Positions 18,549 to 28,330 of a stretch of DNA of 64,000 bases are shown here, piece after piece. Position 1 is the stretch's first letter; each line of letters starts with the position of its first letter. Under the pieces are notes generated by a model. That model saw only the letters and a list, made by a program, of their open reading frames with translations, was not told where the DNA came from and ran no database searches. The translations under genes were made by a program, and so were the position numbers. This DNA is from Novosphingobium profundi (GTDB taxonomy: Bacteria > Pseudomonadota > Alphaproteobacteria > Sphingomonadales > Sphingomonadaceae): the NCBI RefSeq assembly GCF_018491765.1, contig NZ_JABWCU010000002.1, positions 1 through 64,000 on the forward strand, read 5' to 3'.

Positions 18549-19508
18549 TCAGAGCGAGCCGATGGCGAGGAAGCGATCCTCGCGCTGGCGCAGCAGGGCT
18601 GCGCTGTCCAGCTTGGCGAGCTTTGCGAGTTCGCTCCCAATGGCCTTGGCGAGGTTGGCCGCCGTCTGTTCGGGGTTACGGTGCGCGCCGCCCAGCGGCT
18701 CGGAAACCACCCCGTCGATGACCTTGAGGTCGAGCAGATCCTGCGCGGTCACCTTCATCGCGGTCGCGGCGTCGGCGGCCTTCTCGGGCGTGCGCCACAG
18801 GATCGAGGAGGCGCCCTCGGGCGAGATCACCGAGTAGACCGAATGTTCGAGCATGAGCACCTTGTTGGCTGCGGCGATCGCGATCGCGCCGCCCGAACCA
18901 CCTTCGCCCACGATTGCGGCAACCATCGGCACCTTGAGCGCGAGGCAGGCCTCGGTCGAGCGCGCAATGGCCTCGGCCTGGCCGCGTTCCTCGGCCTCGA
19001 TGCCCGGAAACGCGCCCGCGGTGTCGACGAGCGTGACGACGGGCAGGCCGAACTTGCTGGCCAGTTCCATCAGGCGGATCGCTTTGCGGTAGCCTTCGGG
19101 CTTGGCCATGCCGAAGTTGTGCTTGATGCGGCTGGCGGTGTCGTGGCCCTTCTCGTGGCCGATCAGCATGACGCGCTTGCCGTCAAGCCGCGCGAAGCCG
19201 CCCAGGATCGCGGCGTCCTCGCCATAGAGGCGATCGCCGCCAAGCGGCACGAAGTCGGTGAAGGCCATCGCCACGTAGTCGACGAAGTGCGGGCGCAACG
19301 GGTGGCGGGCGACCTGGGTCTTCTGCCAGGGCGTCAGCTTGCCGTAGGTCGTGGCCAGCATGGCCTCGCTCTTGGCGGCCAGCTTGGCGATCTCGGCCTC
19401 GATGTCGAGTTCGCTGCCGCTGGCCGTCGTGCGCAGTTCCTCGACGCGCGCGTCGAGTTCGGCGATCGGCTTTTCGAAGTCCAGGTAGGATTTCATGGGT
19501 TTGCTCAT
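18549..19508 (-). CDS. accA: Acetyl-CoA carboxylase carboxyltransferase, alpha subunit
   Basis: A 319-residue subunit that, with AccD, moves the carboxyl group from carboxybiotin to acetyl-CoA to make malonyl-CoA for fatty-acid synthesis. Family stretches include [68 protein letters not shown] and [16 protein letters not shown] at 19508 ([11 protein letters not shown]) follows GAGG by 7 bp; the stop of accC ends 8 bp before it. Length is normal. It is the last gene of an accD-accB-accC-accA operon. Confidence 0.97.
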   Translation of the reverse strand: MSKPMKSYLDFEKPIAELDARVEELRTTASGSELDIEAEIAKLAAKSEAMLATTYGKLTPWQKTQVARHPLRPHFVDYVAMAFTDFVPLGGDRLYGEDAAILGGFARLDGKRVMLIGHEKGHDTASRIKHNFGMAKPEGYRKAIRLMELASKFGLPVVTLVDTAGAFPGIEAEERGQAEAIARSTEACLALKVPMVAAIVGEGGSGGAIAIAAANKVLMLEHSVYSVISPEGASSILWRTPEKAADAATAMKVTAQDLLDLKVIDGVVSEPLGGAHRNPEQTAANLAKAIGSELAKLAKLDSAALLRQREDRFLAIGSL

Positions 19509-19516
19509 GACAGTCC

Positions 19517-20878
19517 TCAGCCGGCGTCCTTGGCCGCGCGCTTGGCCAGCCATTCCTCGAGCCACTTGATGGTGTAGGCGCCCTCGTTGAACTCGGGGTC
19601 CTCGACCAGCGCCTGGTGCAGCGGAATCGAGGTCTTGGGACCTTCGATCACCATTTCACCGAGCGCGCGCTTGAGGCGCATGATCGCGCCCGCGCGGCTG
19701 CGACCCGACACGATCAGCTTGCCGATCATCGAATCGTAGTAGGGCGGGATCGAATAACCGGCATACAGGCCGCTATCGACGCGCACGTTCATGCCGCCCG
19801 CGGCGTGGTAGTTCGAGACCTTGCCGGGCGAGGGCGTGAAGTTCCAGGGGTCTTCCGCGTTGATGCGGCACTCGATGGCATGACCCTTGAACTCGATCGC
19901 GTCCTGCGTGAACGAGAGCGGCTGGCCATCGGCGATGCGGATCTGCTCACGCACGAGATCGACGCCGGTGATCGCCTCGGTAACCGGGTGCTCGACCTGG
20001 AGGCGCGTGTTCATCTCGATGAAGTAGAACTCGCCGTTTTCCCAAAGGAACTCGATCGTGCCCGCGCCGCGATAGCCCATGTCGGCCATCGCCTTGGAGA
20101 CGATGCCGCCCATGCGGTCGCGCTCCTCGGGCGTGATGACGGGCGAGGGGGCTTCTTCGAGCACCTTCTGGTGGCGGCGCTGGAGCGAGCAGTCGCGCTC
20201 GCCCAGGTGCACCGCGTTGCCTTCCCCGTCGCCGAAGACCTGGAACTCGATGTGGCGCGGGTTGCCGAGGTACTTCTCCATGTAGACCGTGGCGTCGCCG
20301 AAAGCCGCTGCGGCTTCCGAACGGGCCTGACCCATCTGGCTTTCGAGTTCCTCGGGGCCGTTCACGACCTTCATGCCGCGACCACCACCGCCCGAAGCGG
20401 CCTTGATGATCACCGGGTAGCCGATTTCCTGCGCCAGTGCGCGCGCGACGTCGAAGTCTTCGATCGCGCCGTCCGAACCGGGCACCAGCGGCAGGCCGAG
20501 CGCGCCGGCGGTGCGCTTGGCTTCCACCTTGTCGCCCATCGTGCGGATGTGCTCGGGCTTGGGGCCGACCCACTTGATCCCGTGGCTTTCCACGATCTCG
20601 GCGAAACGGGCGTTCTCGGAGAGGAAGCCGTAGCCGGGGTGGATCGCGTCGGCGTTGGTGATCTCGGCGGCCGAGATGATCGCCGCGACGTTGAGGTAGC
20701 TGTCCTTCGCGGCCGCCGGGCCGATGCACACGGCATGGTCGGCAAGGCGCACGTGCATGGCGTCGGCGTCGGCGGTGGAGTGCACCGCGACGGTCTCGAT
20801 GCCCATTTCGTGCGCGGCCCGGTGGATGCGAAGCGCAATCTCGCCGCGGTTGGCAATCAGGAGGCGTTTAATGGCCAT
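19517..20878 (-). CDS. accC: Acetyl-CoA carboxylase, biotin carboxylase subunit
   Basis: A 453-residue ATP-grasp enzyme that carboxylates the biotin on AccB. Hallmarks are [19 protein letters not shown] at the N-terminus, [16 protein letters not shown], the glycine-rich ATP loop [28 protein letters not shown], and [14 protein letters not shown] with catalytic residues. Length is normal. It lies 14 bp after accB. Confidence 0.98.
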   Translation of the reverse strand: MAIKRLLIANRGEIALRIHRAAHEMGIETVAVHSTADADAMHVRLADHAVCIGPAAAKDSYLNVAAIISAAEITNADAIHPGYGFLSENARFAEIVESHGIKWVGPKPEHIRTMGDKVEAKRTAGALGLPLVPGSDGAIEDFDVARALAQEIGYPVIIKAASGGGGRGMKVVNGPEELESQMGQARSEAAAAFGDATVYMEKYLGNPRHIEFQVFGDGEGNAVHLGERDCSLQRRHQKVLEEAPSPVITPEERDRMGGIVSKAMADMGYRGAGTIEFLWENGEFYFIEMNTRLQVEHPVTEAITGVDLVREQIRIADGQPLSFTQDAIEFKGHAIECRINAEDPWNFTPSPGKVSNYHAAGGMNVRVDSGLYAGYSIPPYYDSMIGKLIVSGRSRAGAIMRLKRALGEMVIEGPKTSIPLHQALVEDPEFNEGAYTIKWLEEWLAKRAAKDAG

Positions 20879-20892
20879 AAAAGCGCGCTACC

Positions 20893-21351
20893 TCAGCCGA
20901 TCACGACGAGCGGCTGGTCGAATTCGACCGGCTGCTGGTTGTCGACGAAGATCGCCTTGATCGTGCCCGACTTGGGCGCCGTGATCTGGTTCATGACCTT
21001 CATCGCCTCGACGATGAGGAGCACGTCGCCCTCCTTGACCGACTGGCCGACCGCGATGAACGGTGCGGCGCCCGGCTCGGCCGAAAGGTAAGCGGTGCCG
21101 ACCATCGGCGACTTGACCGCGTCGACCGGCGCTTCGGCGGCGGCAGGCTCGGCTACGACCGGGGCGGCCGCAGGCGCGGCAACCGGCGCGCCGGGGGCGA
21201 AGCCCGCCGGCGGCAGGGTGGCGGTCATCTGCTGGATCATCTGACGGCTGACGCGGATCTTGCGTTCGCCATCTTCGACCTCGATTTCCGAGAGGCCGGT
21301 TTCCGCCAGCAGCTCGGCGAGCTCGCGGACAAGGGCGCTGTCGATATTCAC
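20893..21351 (-). CDS. accB: Biotin carboxyl carrier protein of acetyl-CoA carboxylase
   Basis: A 152-residue carrier with an N-terminal helical region, an Ala/Pro-rich linker (about residues 48-78), and a C-terminal biotinyl domain. The biotinylation motif is EAMKVMN with the modified lysine, and the domain begins [15 protein letters not shown]. Its ATG overlaps the accD stop by 4 bp (ATGA), so it is translationally coupled to AccD. Confidence 0.97.
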   Translation of the reverse strand: MNIDSALVRELAELLAETGLSEIEVEDGERKIRVSRQMIQQMTATLPPAGFAPGAPVAAPAAAPVVAEPAAAEAPVDAVKSPMVGTAYLSAEPGAAPFIAVGQSVKEGDVLLIVEAMKVMNQITAPKSGTIKAIFVDNQQPVEFDQPLVVIG

Positions 21352-22196
21352 TTGGCTTCCTTTCGTTCAAGGTATCCGAGGAGCTGCGCCAGCGTGGCCT
21401 TGAGGTCCTTGCGGTGCACCACCATGTCGACCATGCCGTGGTCGTGGAGGTATTCCGCACGCTGGAAGCCGTCGGGAAGTTTTTCGCGGATGGTGTCCTG
21501 GATCACGCGCTGGCCGGCAAAGCCGATGAGCGCGCCCGGCTCGGCGATCTGGACGTCGCCGAGCATCGCGTAGCTCGCGGTGACGCCGCCGGTGGTGGGA
21601 TCGGTCAGGACGACGATGTAGGGAAGGCCGGCGGCGGCGAGACGCCGTGTCGCGACCGTGGTCTTGGGCATCTGCATGAGCGAGAGGATACCCTCCTGCA
21701 TGCGCGCGCCGCCAGCGGCGGTGCAGATGATGTAGCCGCACTTCTCGGCAATCGCCTTCTCGACGCCGGCGACGAAGGCTTCGCCCACGGCCATGCCCAT
21801 CGAGCCGCCCATGAACTTGAAGTCCTGGACGCCGAGCACGGCCTTGGCGCCCTCGATCGTGCCGAAGGCGTTGGTCAGCGCATCGGGATAGGGATTGCTG
21901 GCGCGGGCGGCCTTGAGGCGGTCGGTATACTTCTTGGTGTCGCGGAAATTCAGCGGATTTTCCGGCACCTCGGGGGTCGGCAACACGTTGAACCCGGCGT
22001 CGAGCAGTTGTTCGAAACGGGTTTTGGCGGTGATGCGGCCATGGTGCTCGCAGCGCGGGCACACCGAGAGGTTGGCCTCGAACTCCTGCGCGAAGAGCAT
22101 CTCGCCGCAACTCGGACATTTGATCCAGAGGTTGTCGGGGGTGTCGCGCTTGTTCAGGCTCGAAAGCGAATTGCGGACCTTGCTCAGCCAACTCAT
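21348..22196 (-). CDS. accD: Acetyl-CoA carboxylase carboxyltransferase, beta subunit
   Basis: A 282-residue partner of AccA. It has the N-terminal zinc ribbon ([10 protein letters not shown] then CPRCEHHGR), [13 protein letters not shown], the acyl-CoA site [31 protein letters not shown] and [15 protein letters not shown] at 22196 gives the standard [11 protein letters not shown] start; a longer frame to 22301 lacks family support. No strong ribosome-binding site was seen. It heads the four-gene acc operon, whereas accD often lies with trpA/folC in alphaproteobacteria. Confidence 0.97.
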   Translation of the reverse strand: MSWLSKVRNSLSSLNKRDTPDNLWIKCPSCGEMLFAQEFEANLSVCPRCEHHGRITAKTRFEQLLDAGFNVLPTPEVPENPLNFRDTKKYTDRLKAARASNPYPDALTNAFGTIEGAKAVLGVQDFKFMGGSMGMAVGEAFVAGVEKAIAEKCGYIICTAAGGARMQEGILSLMQMPKTTVATRRLAAAGLPYIVVLTDPTTGGVTASYAMLGDVQIAEPGALIGFAGQRVIQDTIREKLPDGFQRAEYLHDHGMVDMVVHRKDLKATLAQLLGYLERKEAK

Positions 22197-22412
22197 GTAA
22201 GGTTCAACCAATCTCTTGCGAAAATTCAATGCACGGCCGTGTGAAAGCGGCCGTTGCCATTGCGGTAAATGTAATGTCTTATCCGCGGGCGAACGGCCCA
22301 TCGACCCTTTATCTGGCGCGCCCGTTTAGGGTAAGTCAGCTCTGCCTAGCAAGCCAAATTGGCATGTTGTGCGGATCAGGCGCGGCCACGATCGTGGAAA
22401 ACACCGGGGCAA
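22197..22412. promoter_or_regulatory. Divergent promoter region of the acc operon and fdhD
   Basis: A spacer of 216 bp between divergent genes must contain both promoters. It is less GC-rich than the coding DNA (for example TAAATGTAATGTCTTATCC at 22265-22283). No operator or attenuator could be placed. Confidence 0.4.
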
Positions 22413-23312
22413 ATGGCGGAAAATGGATACTTTTCGGGCGAAAATGTGCGCGCCGCTGAGCGGGTGCGGGCGATGACGGGCCCCATCCCGGGCGCTCTCG
22501 AGGCGCGATTGGGGCGCGTAGGGTACACGCCGGAGGCTTCTCGTGTGCACTGGGAGACACAGTGTCTCGCGCTTGAATGCCCGGTCGCGATCGAGATCAA
22601 CGGGATTGCCTTCGCGGTGATGATGGCGACCCCGCTCGACCTCGAGGACTTCGTGACCGGCTTCCTCATGGCCGAAGGACTGGCCCGCGCCGAGGACGTG
22701 GGCGAGGTCGCGCTTCATGCGGTCGACCAGGGCGACTGGGGGCAGGGCATGGTCGCGCGCGTCAGCCTGCCGAGCGAATGCCTGGGTCCGGTCATGGAGC
22801 GTGCCCGGCGCCGGATCGGCGACAGTTCCTGCGGTATCTGCGGGCTCGACGGGATCGAGACTGCGCTGCGCCCCTTGCCGGTTCTCGCAACGCGCCTTCG
22901 CGTGCGGCGCGAGGCGGTCGGTCGCGCGCTGGGCGCGATGCGCGGTGCGCAGACGCTGGGGCAGGCGACCCGCGCAACGCACGCGGCGGCGTTCTGCGAT
23001 GCCCAGGGCGCGCTTCTTCTCGTGCGCGAGGACGTCGGGCGGCACAACGCGCTCGACAAGCTGGTTGGTGCCTTGGCGCGCACGGGCACCGATCCGGCCA
23101 CCGGCTTCATCGTCATGACCTCGCGCTGTTCGTACGAACTGGTTGAAAAAACGGTGCGCGCGGGCTGTTCGCTGCTGGTGACGATTTCGGCCCCCACCGA
23201 CCTCGCCGCGCGCCGCGCCAAGGCCGCGGGACTGGCGCTGTGCGTGGTTGCGCGCGAGGACTCCATGTTCATGACGCAAGTCGATGGCGGTGGCCCCTTC
23301 ATCGAGCCCTGA
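22413..23312 (+). CDS. fdhD: FdhD sulfurtransferase for formate dehydrogenase maturation
   Basis: A 299-residue accessory protein. The family passes sulfur from IscS to the bis-MGD cofactor of formate dehydrogenases and related molybdoenzymes. The persulfide-carrying cysteines are in SSCGICGLDG at about residue 138. Conserved AIEINGIAFAVMMATP, DLEDFVTGFLMAEG, VREDVGRHNALDKLVG and SRCSYELVEK segments are present. ATG at 22413 follows GGGG; ATG at 22473 is an alternative. No molybdoenzyme gene is in the window, so its client lies elsewhere. Confidence 0.93.
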   Translation: MAENGYFSGENVRAAERVRAMTGPIPGALEARLGRVGYTPEASRVHWETQCLALECPVAIEINGIAFAVMMATPLDLEDFVTGFLMAEGLARAEDVGEVALHAVDQGDWGQGMVARVSLPSECLGPVMERARRRIGDSSCGICGLDGIETALRPLPVLATRLRVRREAVGRALGAMRGAQTLGQATRATHAAAFCDAQGALLLVREDVGRHNALDKLVGALARTGTDPATGFIVMTSRCSYELVEKTVRAGCSLLVTISAPTDLAARRAKAAGLALCVVAREDSMFMTQVDGGGPFIEP

Positions 23313-23407
23313 GGTCTCTACCTTCCGGTTTTTCTTGTAGAGCCACGCGGCCAAACCTACCTTGTCTCGCGTAATCCGGGTAGAATGCAGGACAAGGACC
23401 TAGACGA

Positions 23408-24628
23408 ATGGCGAGTGCGACCGACACGGCTGTGGCAGGAGATCTCAAGCTCACGCCGCCCGATCCCGTGCCGACCGTTCAGGCCGAGAAGGCCGCCGGG
23501 CTCGTGCCCGTGAACGAGGAGCAGAAGTCCAAGCTGCAGGTGCGCGTGGACGAATTCGTGAGCGATCTGGTGTCGCAGGATTCCAGCTCGCCCGAGTTCG
23601 GCCGCCGTGTCGACCAGATCACCAACATGGGCCGCAAGGAGATTGCCGAGGCGTCCGGTCACTCGAACCGCTTCCTCGACCGCCCGATCCGGGCGATGGA
23701 CAAGGACAGCGGCGTGGGCACGGATCTCGCCGAACTGCGCCGCACGGTCGAGGATCTCGACCCCTCGACCAAGGGCGACCTGCTCTCCAAGCGCAAGCTC
23801 TTCGGGATCATCCCGATGGGCTCGAAGCTCCGGAACTACTTCGACAGCTACCAGAGCGCGCAAGGCCACATCAGCGCGATCCTCACCCGTCTGCAGAACG
23901 GCAAGGACGAACTCTTGATGGACAACGCCGCGATCGACGTCGAGCGCCAGAACCTGTGGGCTTCGCTGGGCAAGCTGGAACAGATGATCTGGATGTCCAA
24001 GGCGCTCGACAGCGCGCTCGAGGAAAAGGCCGCCGATCTCGATCACACCGATCCGGCCAAGGCCAAGGCGGTGCGCGAATCGGCGCTGTTCTATGTGCGC
24101 CAGCGCACGCAGGACCTGCTGACGCAAATGGCGGTCTCGGTGCAGGGCTACCTCGCGCTCGACCTCGTCAAGAAGAACAACGTCGAACTGATCAAGGGCG
24201 TCGATCGTGCCTCGACGACGACCGTGGGCGCGCTGCGCACCGCCGTCACCGTCGCGCAGGCGATGGCCAACCAGCGCCTCGTGCTCGACCAGATCACCGC
24301 GCTCAACACGACGACCGCCAACATCATCGACGGCACCGGCCGCATGATGAAGGAGAACACCGCGCGCATCCACGAGCAGGCCGCCAGTTCGACGATCCCG
24401 ATGGAGACGCTCTCCCGCGCTTTCCAGAATATCTACGACACGATGGATTCGATCGACACCTTCAAGGTCAAGGCGCTCGATTCGATGAAGCAGACGGTGG
24501 ATTCGCTCGAAGGCGAGATCAGCAAGTCCAAGGCCTATATCGCCCGCGCGCAAGGGCAAAGCGAGGGCGTGGCCGAGGGTGACACCCAGGCCGCGCAGAA
24601 CCTGCTCGCCGCGCTCGACGAGAAGTAG
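23408..24628 (+). CDS. TelA/KlaA-family protein (toxic anion resistance family)
   Basis: A 406-residue soluble, mostly helical protein of the TelA family (also YaaN/YceH in Bacillus), named after tellurite resistance but with an unclear molecular function. Typical features are long amphipathic helices rich in Glu and Gln, the stretch KRKLFGIIPMGSKLRNYFDSY, and the C-terminal NTTTANIIDGTGRMMKENTA with SKSKAYIARA. It is the first of four genes (TelA, XpaC-like, YqiJ, YqiK) in the same direction with tiny gaps. Context suggests an envelope-stress complex rather than tellurite alone. Confidence 0.9.
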   Translation: MASATDTAVAGDLKLTPPDPVPTVQAEKAAGLVPVNEEQKSKLQVRVDEFVSDLVSQDSSSPEFGRRVDQITNMGRKEIAEASGHSNRFLDRPIRAMDKDSGVGTDLAELRRTVEDLDPSTKGDLLSKRKLFGIIPMGSKLRNYFDSYQSAQGHISAILTRLQNGKDELLMDNAAIDVERQNLWASLGKLEQMIWMSKALDSALEEKAADLDHTDPAKAKAVRESALFYVRQRTQDLLTQMAVSVQGYLALDLVKKNNVELIKGVDRASTTTVGALRTAVTVAQAMANQRLVLDQITALNTTTANIIDGTGRMMKENTARIHEQAASSTIPMETLSRAFQNIYDTMDSIDTFKVKALDSMKQTVDSLEGEISKSKAYIARAQGQSEGVAEGDTQAAQNLLAALDEK

Positions 24629-24637
24629 GCCCGGGCG

Positions 24638-25348
24638 ATGGCACAAGTGCCCGCGCGCCGGGTTTCGCAAGAGATCATCCGGGCCGCCCGCCGCCAGCGC
24701 GCGGCGCGGCTCTATACCGCGCGCAAGGAGCGCTGGGCCTTCCGCATGCGGCGCCTGCGCCGCGCGTTCCTGGCCCTGGCCGCGATTTTCGTTGCGGCGC
24801 TGGCGACGGCGCTCGTCGTGGGCGGCCTTTCGTTCGCGACGACCACGCTCGTCACGCTCCTGGGCCTCGGAGTGTTCTGCCTGCTGGCGATCTACCCCTC
24901 CGCGCCCCGGCCGCGTACGGGCGACCTGCAAGGCGCCGAACTGGCCGAACTGGCCGGATCGACCGAGATCTGGCTGGAATCCAAGCGCCGCGCTCTGCCA
25001 AACGCGGCGGTCGATGCGATCGACATGATCGGCGTGCGGCTCGAGCAACTGGGCCCGCAACTGGAGACGCTGGAGCCGAGCGGCCCGGCTGCGCGCGAGG
25101 TGCGCAAGCTTCTGTCCGAACACCTGCCCAGTCTCGTCGAGAGCTACACCCGTATCCCTGCGAGCCTGCGCGCCAAGCCGGGGGCGGGCGGCCTCACCCC
25201 GTCCGAGCAACTGGTCGACGGGCTTTGCGTGATCTCCGACGAGATCGAGGCGATGAGTGAGGATCTTTCGCGAAATGACGTCGACGCCCTGGCGACGCGC
25301 GGCCGCTTCCTCGAGACCAAGTACGTCGAGGCCCGGGAGGAGCGCTGA
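24638..25348 (+). CDS. XpaC-like membrane protein
   Basis: A 236-residue protein with a very basic N-terminus (rich in RR pairs) and two adjacent transmembrane helices at about residues 42-64 and 67-87. A cytoplasmic helical C-terminal half follows. In Bacillus, XpaC and a TelA homologue (YaaN) are encoded side by side, and this protein has the same architecture and position. Direct sequence identity to XpaC cannot be judged by eye, so the name is inference from layout. Its TGA overlaps the ATG of the next gene by one base (TGATG). Confidence 0.6.
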   Translation: MAQVPARRVSQEIIRAARRQRAARLYTARKERWAFRMRRLRRAFLALAAIFVAALATALVVGGLSFATTTLVTLLGLGVFCLLAIYPSAPRPRTGDLQGAELAELAGSTEIWLESKRRALPNAAVDAIDMIGVRLEQLGPQLETLEPSGPAAREVRKLLSEHLPSLVESYTRIPASLRAKPGAGGLTPSEQLVDGLCVISDEIEAMSEDLSRNDVDALATRGRFLETKYVEAREER

Positions 25349-25995
25349 TGCTCGAGCTTGTCACCGCACCGGGGAACCTGCCGTTCTCGGTCGCGCTCGG
25401 CCTCGTCTTCGCGCTGGCGCTGATCCAGGTCATCGGACTTGGCGACATGCTGGGCGGCGATGCCGACCTCGATCTCGACGCCGACATTCATGCCGACCAC
25501 GGCGGTTTCGGGCTCGATTCCGGGCTGCTTTCGCTGATCGGGCTGGGGCGCGTGCCGTTCATGGTCTGGTTGACGGTGCTGCTGAGCGCTTTTGGAATCC
25601 TGGGTTTTTCCGCGCAGGAACTGCTTGCCGCGCTGACCGGCGCGTCGTGGAGCGCCTGGCTGGTGGGCCCGGCGGCGGGCCTCGCCGCCTTGCCGTTGAC
25701 GGGGGCCATCTCACGACCGCTCGGCCACCTGCTTCCCAAGGACGAGACCACCGCCGTCGACCGTGCCGCGCTGGTCGGCCGCGAGGGCGAGATCGTGATC
25801 GGCACGGCCAGGCAAGGCTCGCCCGCCCGGGCGAGGGTCATGGACCACTTCGGGCAGGTCCACCACGTCATGCTCGAGCCGGACAACGCAGGGCAGACTT
25901 TCGTGACCGGCGAGCGCGTCCTGATCGTGCGGCGCGAGGGCGAGCTCTTCAAGGCCATCGCGCGCGGAGACCATTATCTGCCGCGTCTGGGCTGA
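25348..25995 (+). CDS. YqiJ-like membrane protein with C-terminal OB-fold domain
   Basis: A 215-residue protein with three or four transmembrane helices (about 12-32, 65-85, 85-100 and 103-121). An acidic Asp-rich loop (DADLDLDADIHAD) lies at 38-50, and a soluble C-terminal NfeD/OB-fold-like domain is at about 140-205 (ALVGREGEIVIGTARQGSPA, GERVLIVRREGELFKAI). This is the pattern of YqiJ, which is encoded with the flotillin-like YqiK in enterobacteria, as here. The pair is thought to organise membrane microdomains. Confidence 0.8.
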   Translation: MLELVTAPGNLPFSVALGLVFALALIQVIGLGDMLGGDADLDLDADIHADHGGFGLDSGLLSLIGLGRVPFMVWLTVLLSAFGILGFSAQELLAALTGASWSAWLVGPAAGLAALPLTGAISRPLGHLLPKDETTAVDRAALVGREGEIVIGTARQGSPARARVMDHFGQVHHVMLEPDNAGQTFVTGERVLIVRREGELFKAIARGDHYLPRLG

Positions 25996-26379
25996 CGCGG
26001 GCGAATCCTCTTAGTTGCAATCGACTCGCAACAATCCGGTTTTGCTAGGCAGCCTACCGGCTTGCCTGTATAAATCGGGGCACGGACACGATGAACTACA
26101 GAGCGGGGCAATGGGCCGTCCGCAGCGTCGTTTCCGGGAGTTGCAAGTGATGTGCGTCGCCTTCGAACGGGCTTGATGCCGTAGACACGCCAGACGCGGT
26201 TCCACCGGAACTTGAAGAGCCTTGGGCTGCGCGTGTATTTTTCCACAGAGCCTTGGCAGGCATTTCACAATGAAGTCATTTGAGCTCAGCCGCGTCTTCG
26301 CGTGCGCGGTTGAGTTGGGATGAATTCAAGGGCGGGGCACTGTGCCATCCGCCGCATCCCTCTCCAAGGAGAGAGTGAA
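25996..26379. other. Intergenic region between yqiJ-like and yqiK-like genes
   Basis: These 384 bp carry no convincing intact gene. An inverted repeat GTTGC-N9-GCAAC lies at 26014-26032. A hairpin with one bulge lies at 26047-26067 (AGGCAGCC, TACC, GGCTTGCCT). On the minus strand at about 26135-26230 the translation contains FKFRWNRVWRVYGIKP, which resembles the N-terminal part of IS3-type transposases but is only a fragment. The flotillin gene probably has its own promoter here. Confidence 0.4.
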
Positions 26380-28077
26380 ATGACGGGGCTTTACGAGATC
26401 GGTATCCTGATGGGTGCCGTCTTGGTCGCGCTGCTGGCGATCGGTATCGTGATGGCGCGCCTGTACAAGCGGGCGAGCAAGGAAATCGCGTTCGTGCGAA
26501 CGGGCGTGGGCGGTGAACGTGTCGTTATGAACGGCGGCGCGCTGGTCCTGCCGGTCTTTCACGAGACGATGCCGGTCAACATGAACACCGTGCGCCTGGC
26601 CGTCGAACGCAAGAATTCCGACGCGCTCATCACGCTCGATCGCTTGCGCATCGACGTGAAGGCCGAGTTCTACGTACGTGTCCGTCCGGATGCGAACGCC
26701 ATTGCCATGGCGGCGCAGACGCTGGGTGCGCGCACGATGCATCCCGAGGCGCTCAAGGACCTGGTCGAGGGCAAGTTCGTCGACGCGCTGCGTTCGGTCG
26801 CGGCGGGCATGTCGATGAACCAGTTGCACGAGCAGCGCGCTGATTTCGTCCAGAAGGTGCAGCAGGTGTCCTCCTCGGACCTTGCGATGAACGGCCTGGA
26901 GCTGGAATCGGTTTCGTTGACCGGTCTTGACCAGACCAGCATCGAGCACTTCAACGCCAACAACGCGTTCGACGCCGAGGGCCTCACCAAGCTGACCGAG
27001 CAGATCGAGCTGCGCAAGAAGACGCGCAACGACATCGAGCAGGACACGCGCGTGCAGATGGAGACCAAGAACCTCGAGGCGGATCGCCAGTCGATGACGA
27101 TCCAGCGCGACAACGAATTCGCGCGCCTCGAACAGGAGCGCGAGGTCGAGATGCGTCGGGCCGAACAGGCCGCCGAAGTGGCCCGTGAGCAGGCGCTGCG
27201 CAGCCGCGAGGCCGAGGAAGCACGCATCCATGCCAAGCAGCAGGTCGATGCCAAGCAGATCGAGGCCGACCGGGCGATCCAGGAAGCGCGCATCGCGCAG
27301 GCCCAGGCGGTCGAACTCGCCCGCCAGGAACAGCAGATCGCGATCCAGAACAAGAGTCGCGAGGAAAGCCAGGCCAAGTCGCAGGCCGATGAAGCCCGCG
27401 CCAAGGCGGTCGCCGCCGAGGAGCAGGTTGCCACCAGCCGCGAGACCGAAGTGGCCGAGCGCGCCAAGCGGATCGAACTGATCGAGGCGGCCAAGGAGGC
27501 CGAGCGCCAGGCGATCTCGGTCAAGGTCCAGGCCGAGGCCGAGAAGGAAGCTGCGTCCAACCGCGCCGAGGCCGCACGGCTCGAGGCCGAGGGCGAGGCG
27601 GAAGCCGAGAAGCTGCGCGCCGAAGCTGCGCGCGTGCGTTTCGAGGTCGAGGCGGCGGGCCAGCGCGCCATCAACGAGGCGGCGAACATCCTGTCTTCGG
27701 ACCAGATCTCGCTGCAGATGAAGATGGCGCTCCTGAAGGTCCTTCCCGAGGTGGTGCGCGAAAGCGTCAAGCCGATGGAAGCGATCGATTCGATCAAGAT
27801 CGTCCAGGTCGACGGGCTGACCCAGAAGGGTGGCTCGGCCGGCGCGGGCGGAGCTGTGGTCGGCGGTTCGGGCAACCTTGCCAACGATGCGGTGACCGCC
27901 GCGCTCGCCTATCGGGCCCAGGCGCCGATGATCGACGGGTTGATGAAGGAACTGGGCCTCAATGGTTCCAGCCTCGCCAGCCTCGTCGAAGGGGTGGCGC
28001 AGTCCGCTTCCGCGCCTGGCGTCGATCCGGCCATGGGCGAAGCCCAGGCCGAAGAGGACGAGCAGCTCCAGGCCTGA
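26380..28077 (+). CDS. Flotillin-family membrane protein, YqiK type
   Basis: A 565-residue SPFH/flotillin protein. One N-terminal transmembrane helix (about residues 5-28) is followed by the SPFH/band-7 domain (about 30-200, with VRTGVGGERVVMNGGALVLPV). A very long Glu/Ala/Gln/Arg coiled coil (about 215-450) comes next, then an oligomerisation tail ending in acidic residues. ATG at 26380 follows AAGGAG. Flotillins form large membrane scaffolds in functional microdomains. It is the last gene of the TelA-XpaC-YqiJ-YqiK set and is followed by a strong terminator. Confidence 0.92.
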   Translation: MTGLYEIGILMGAVLVALLAIGIVMARLYKRASKEIAFVRTGVGGERVVMNGGALVLPVFHETMPVNMNTVRLAVERKNSDALITLDRLRIDVKAEFYVRVRPDANAIAMAAQTLGARTMHPEALKDLVEGKFVDALRSVAAGMSMNQLHEQRADFVQKVQQVSSSDLAMNGLELESVSLTGLDQTSIEHFNANNAFDAEGLTKLTEQIELRKKTRNDIEQDTRVQMETKNLEADRQSMTIQRDNEFARLEQEREVEMRRAEQAAEVAREQALRSREAEEARIHAKQQVDAKQIEADRAIQEARIAQAQAVELARQEQQIAIQNKSREESQAKSQADEARAKAVAAEEQVATSRETEVAERAKRIELIEAAKEAERQAISVKVQAEAEKEAASNRAEAARLEAEGEAEAEKLRAEAARVRFEVEAAGQRAINEAANILSSDQISLQMKMALLKVLPEVVRESVKPMEAIDSIKIVQVDGLTQKGGSAGAGGAVVGGSGNLANDAVTAALAYRAQAPMIDGLMKELGLNGSSLASLVEGVAQSASAPGVDPAMGEAQAEEDEQLQA

Positions 28078-28128
28078 GGCTTTTGAGGGAGGGTTCGGGC
28101 TCCGCGTGCGCGAGCCCGTATCCGGCAG

Positions 28129-28168
28129 GACCCCCGGTTCGTCTGGTAGACGTGCCGGGGGTCTTTTT
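28129..28168 (+). terminator. Rho-independent terminator after the flotillin gene
   Basis: A perfect 9-bp GC-rich stem (28129-28137 with 28155-28163, GACCCCCGG/CCGGGGGTC) is followed by TTTTT. The loop contains a second small repeat (GTCT...AGAC). This is the clearest terminator in the window and closes the four-gene cluster. Confidence 0.9.
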
Positions 28169-28330
28169 ATGCGTCCTACGTCCAAACGTGTACGCATTTT
28201 AATCGGGCTACCTTCCGAAAACACCGGAAGAGCGCCGCATTAATCGCAATTAACCAAAACGATTGTGAGGATTTTAGCTCTGCAGGGGCTTGGGTGTTTT
28301 CGATTGCAGCAGAGAGAGCCGACGCATCCG

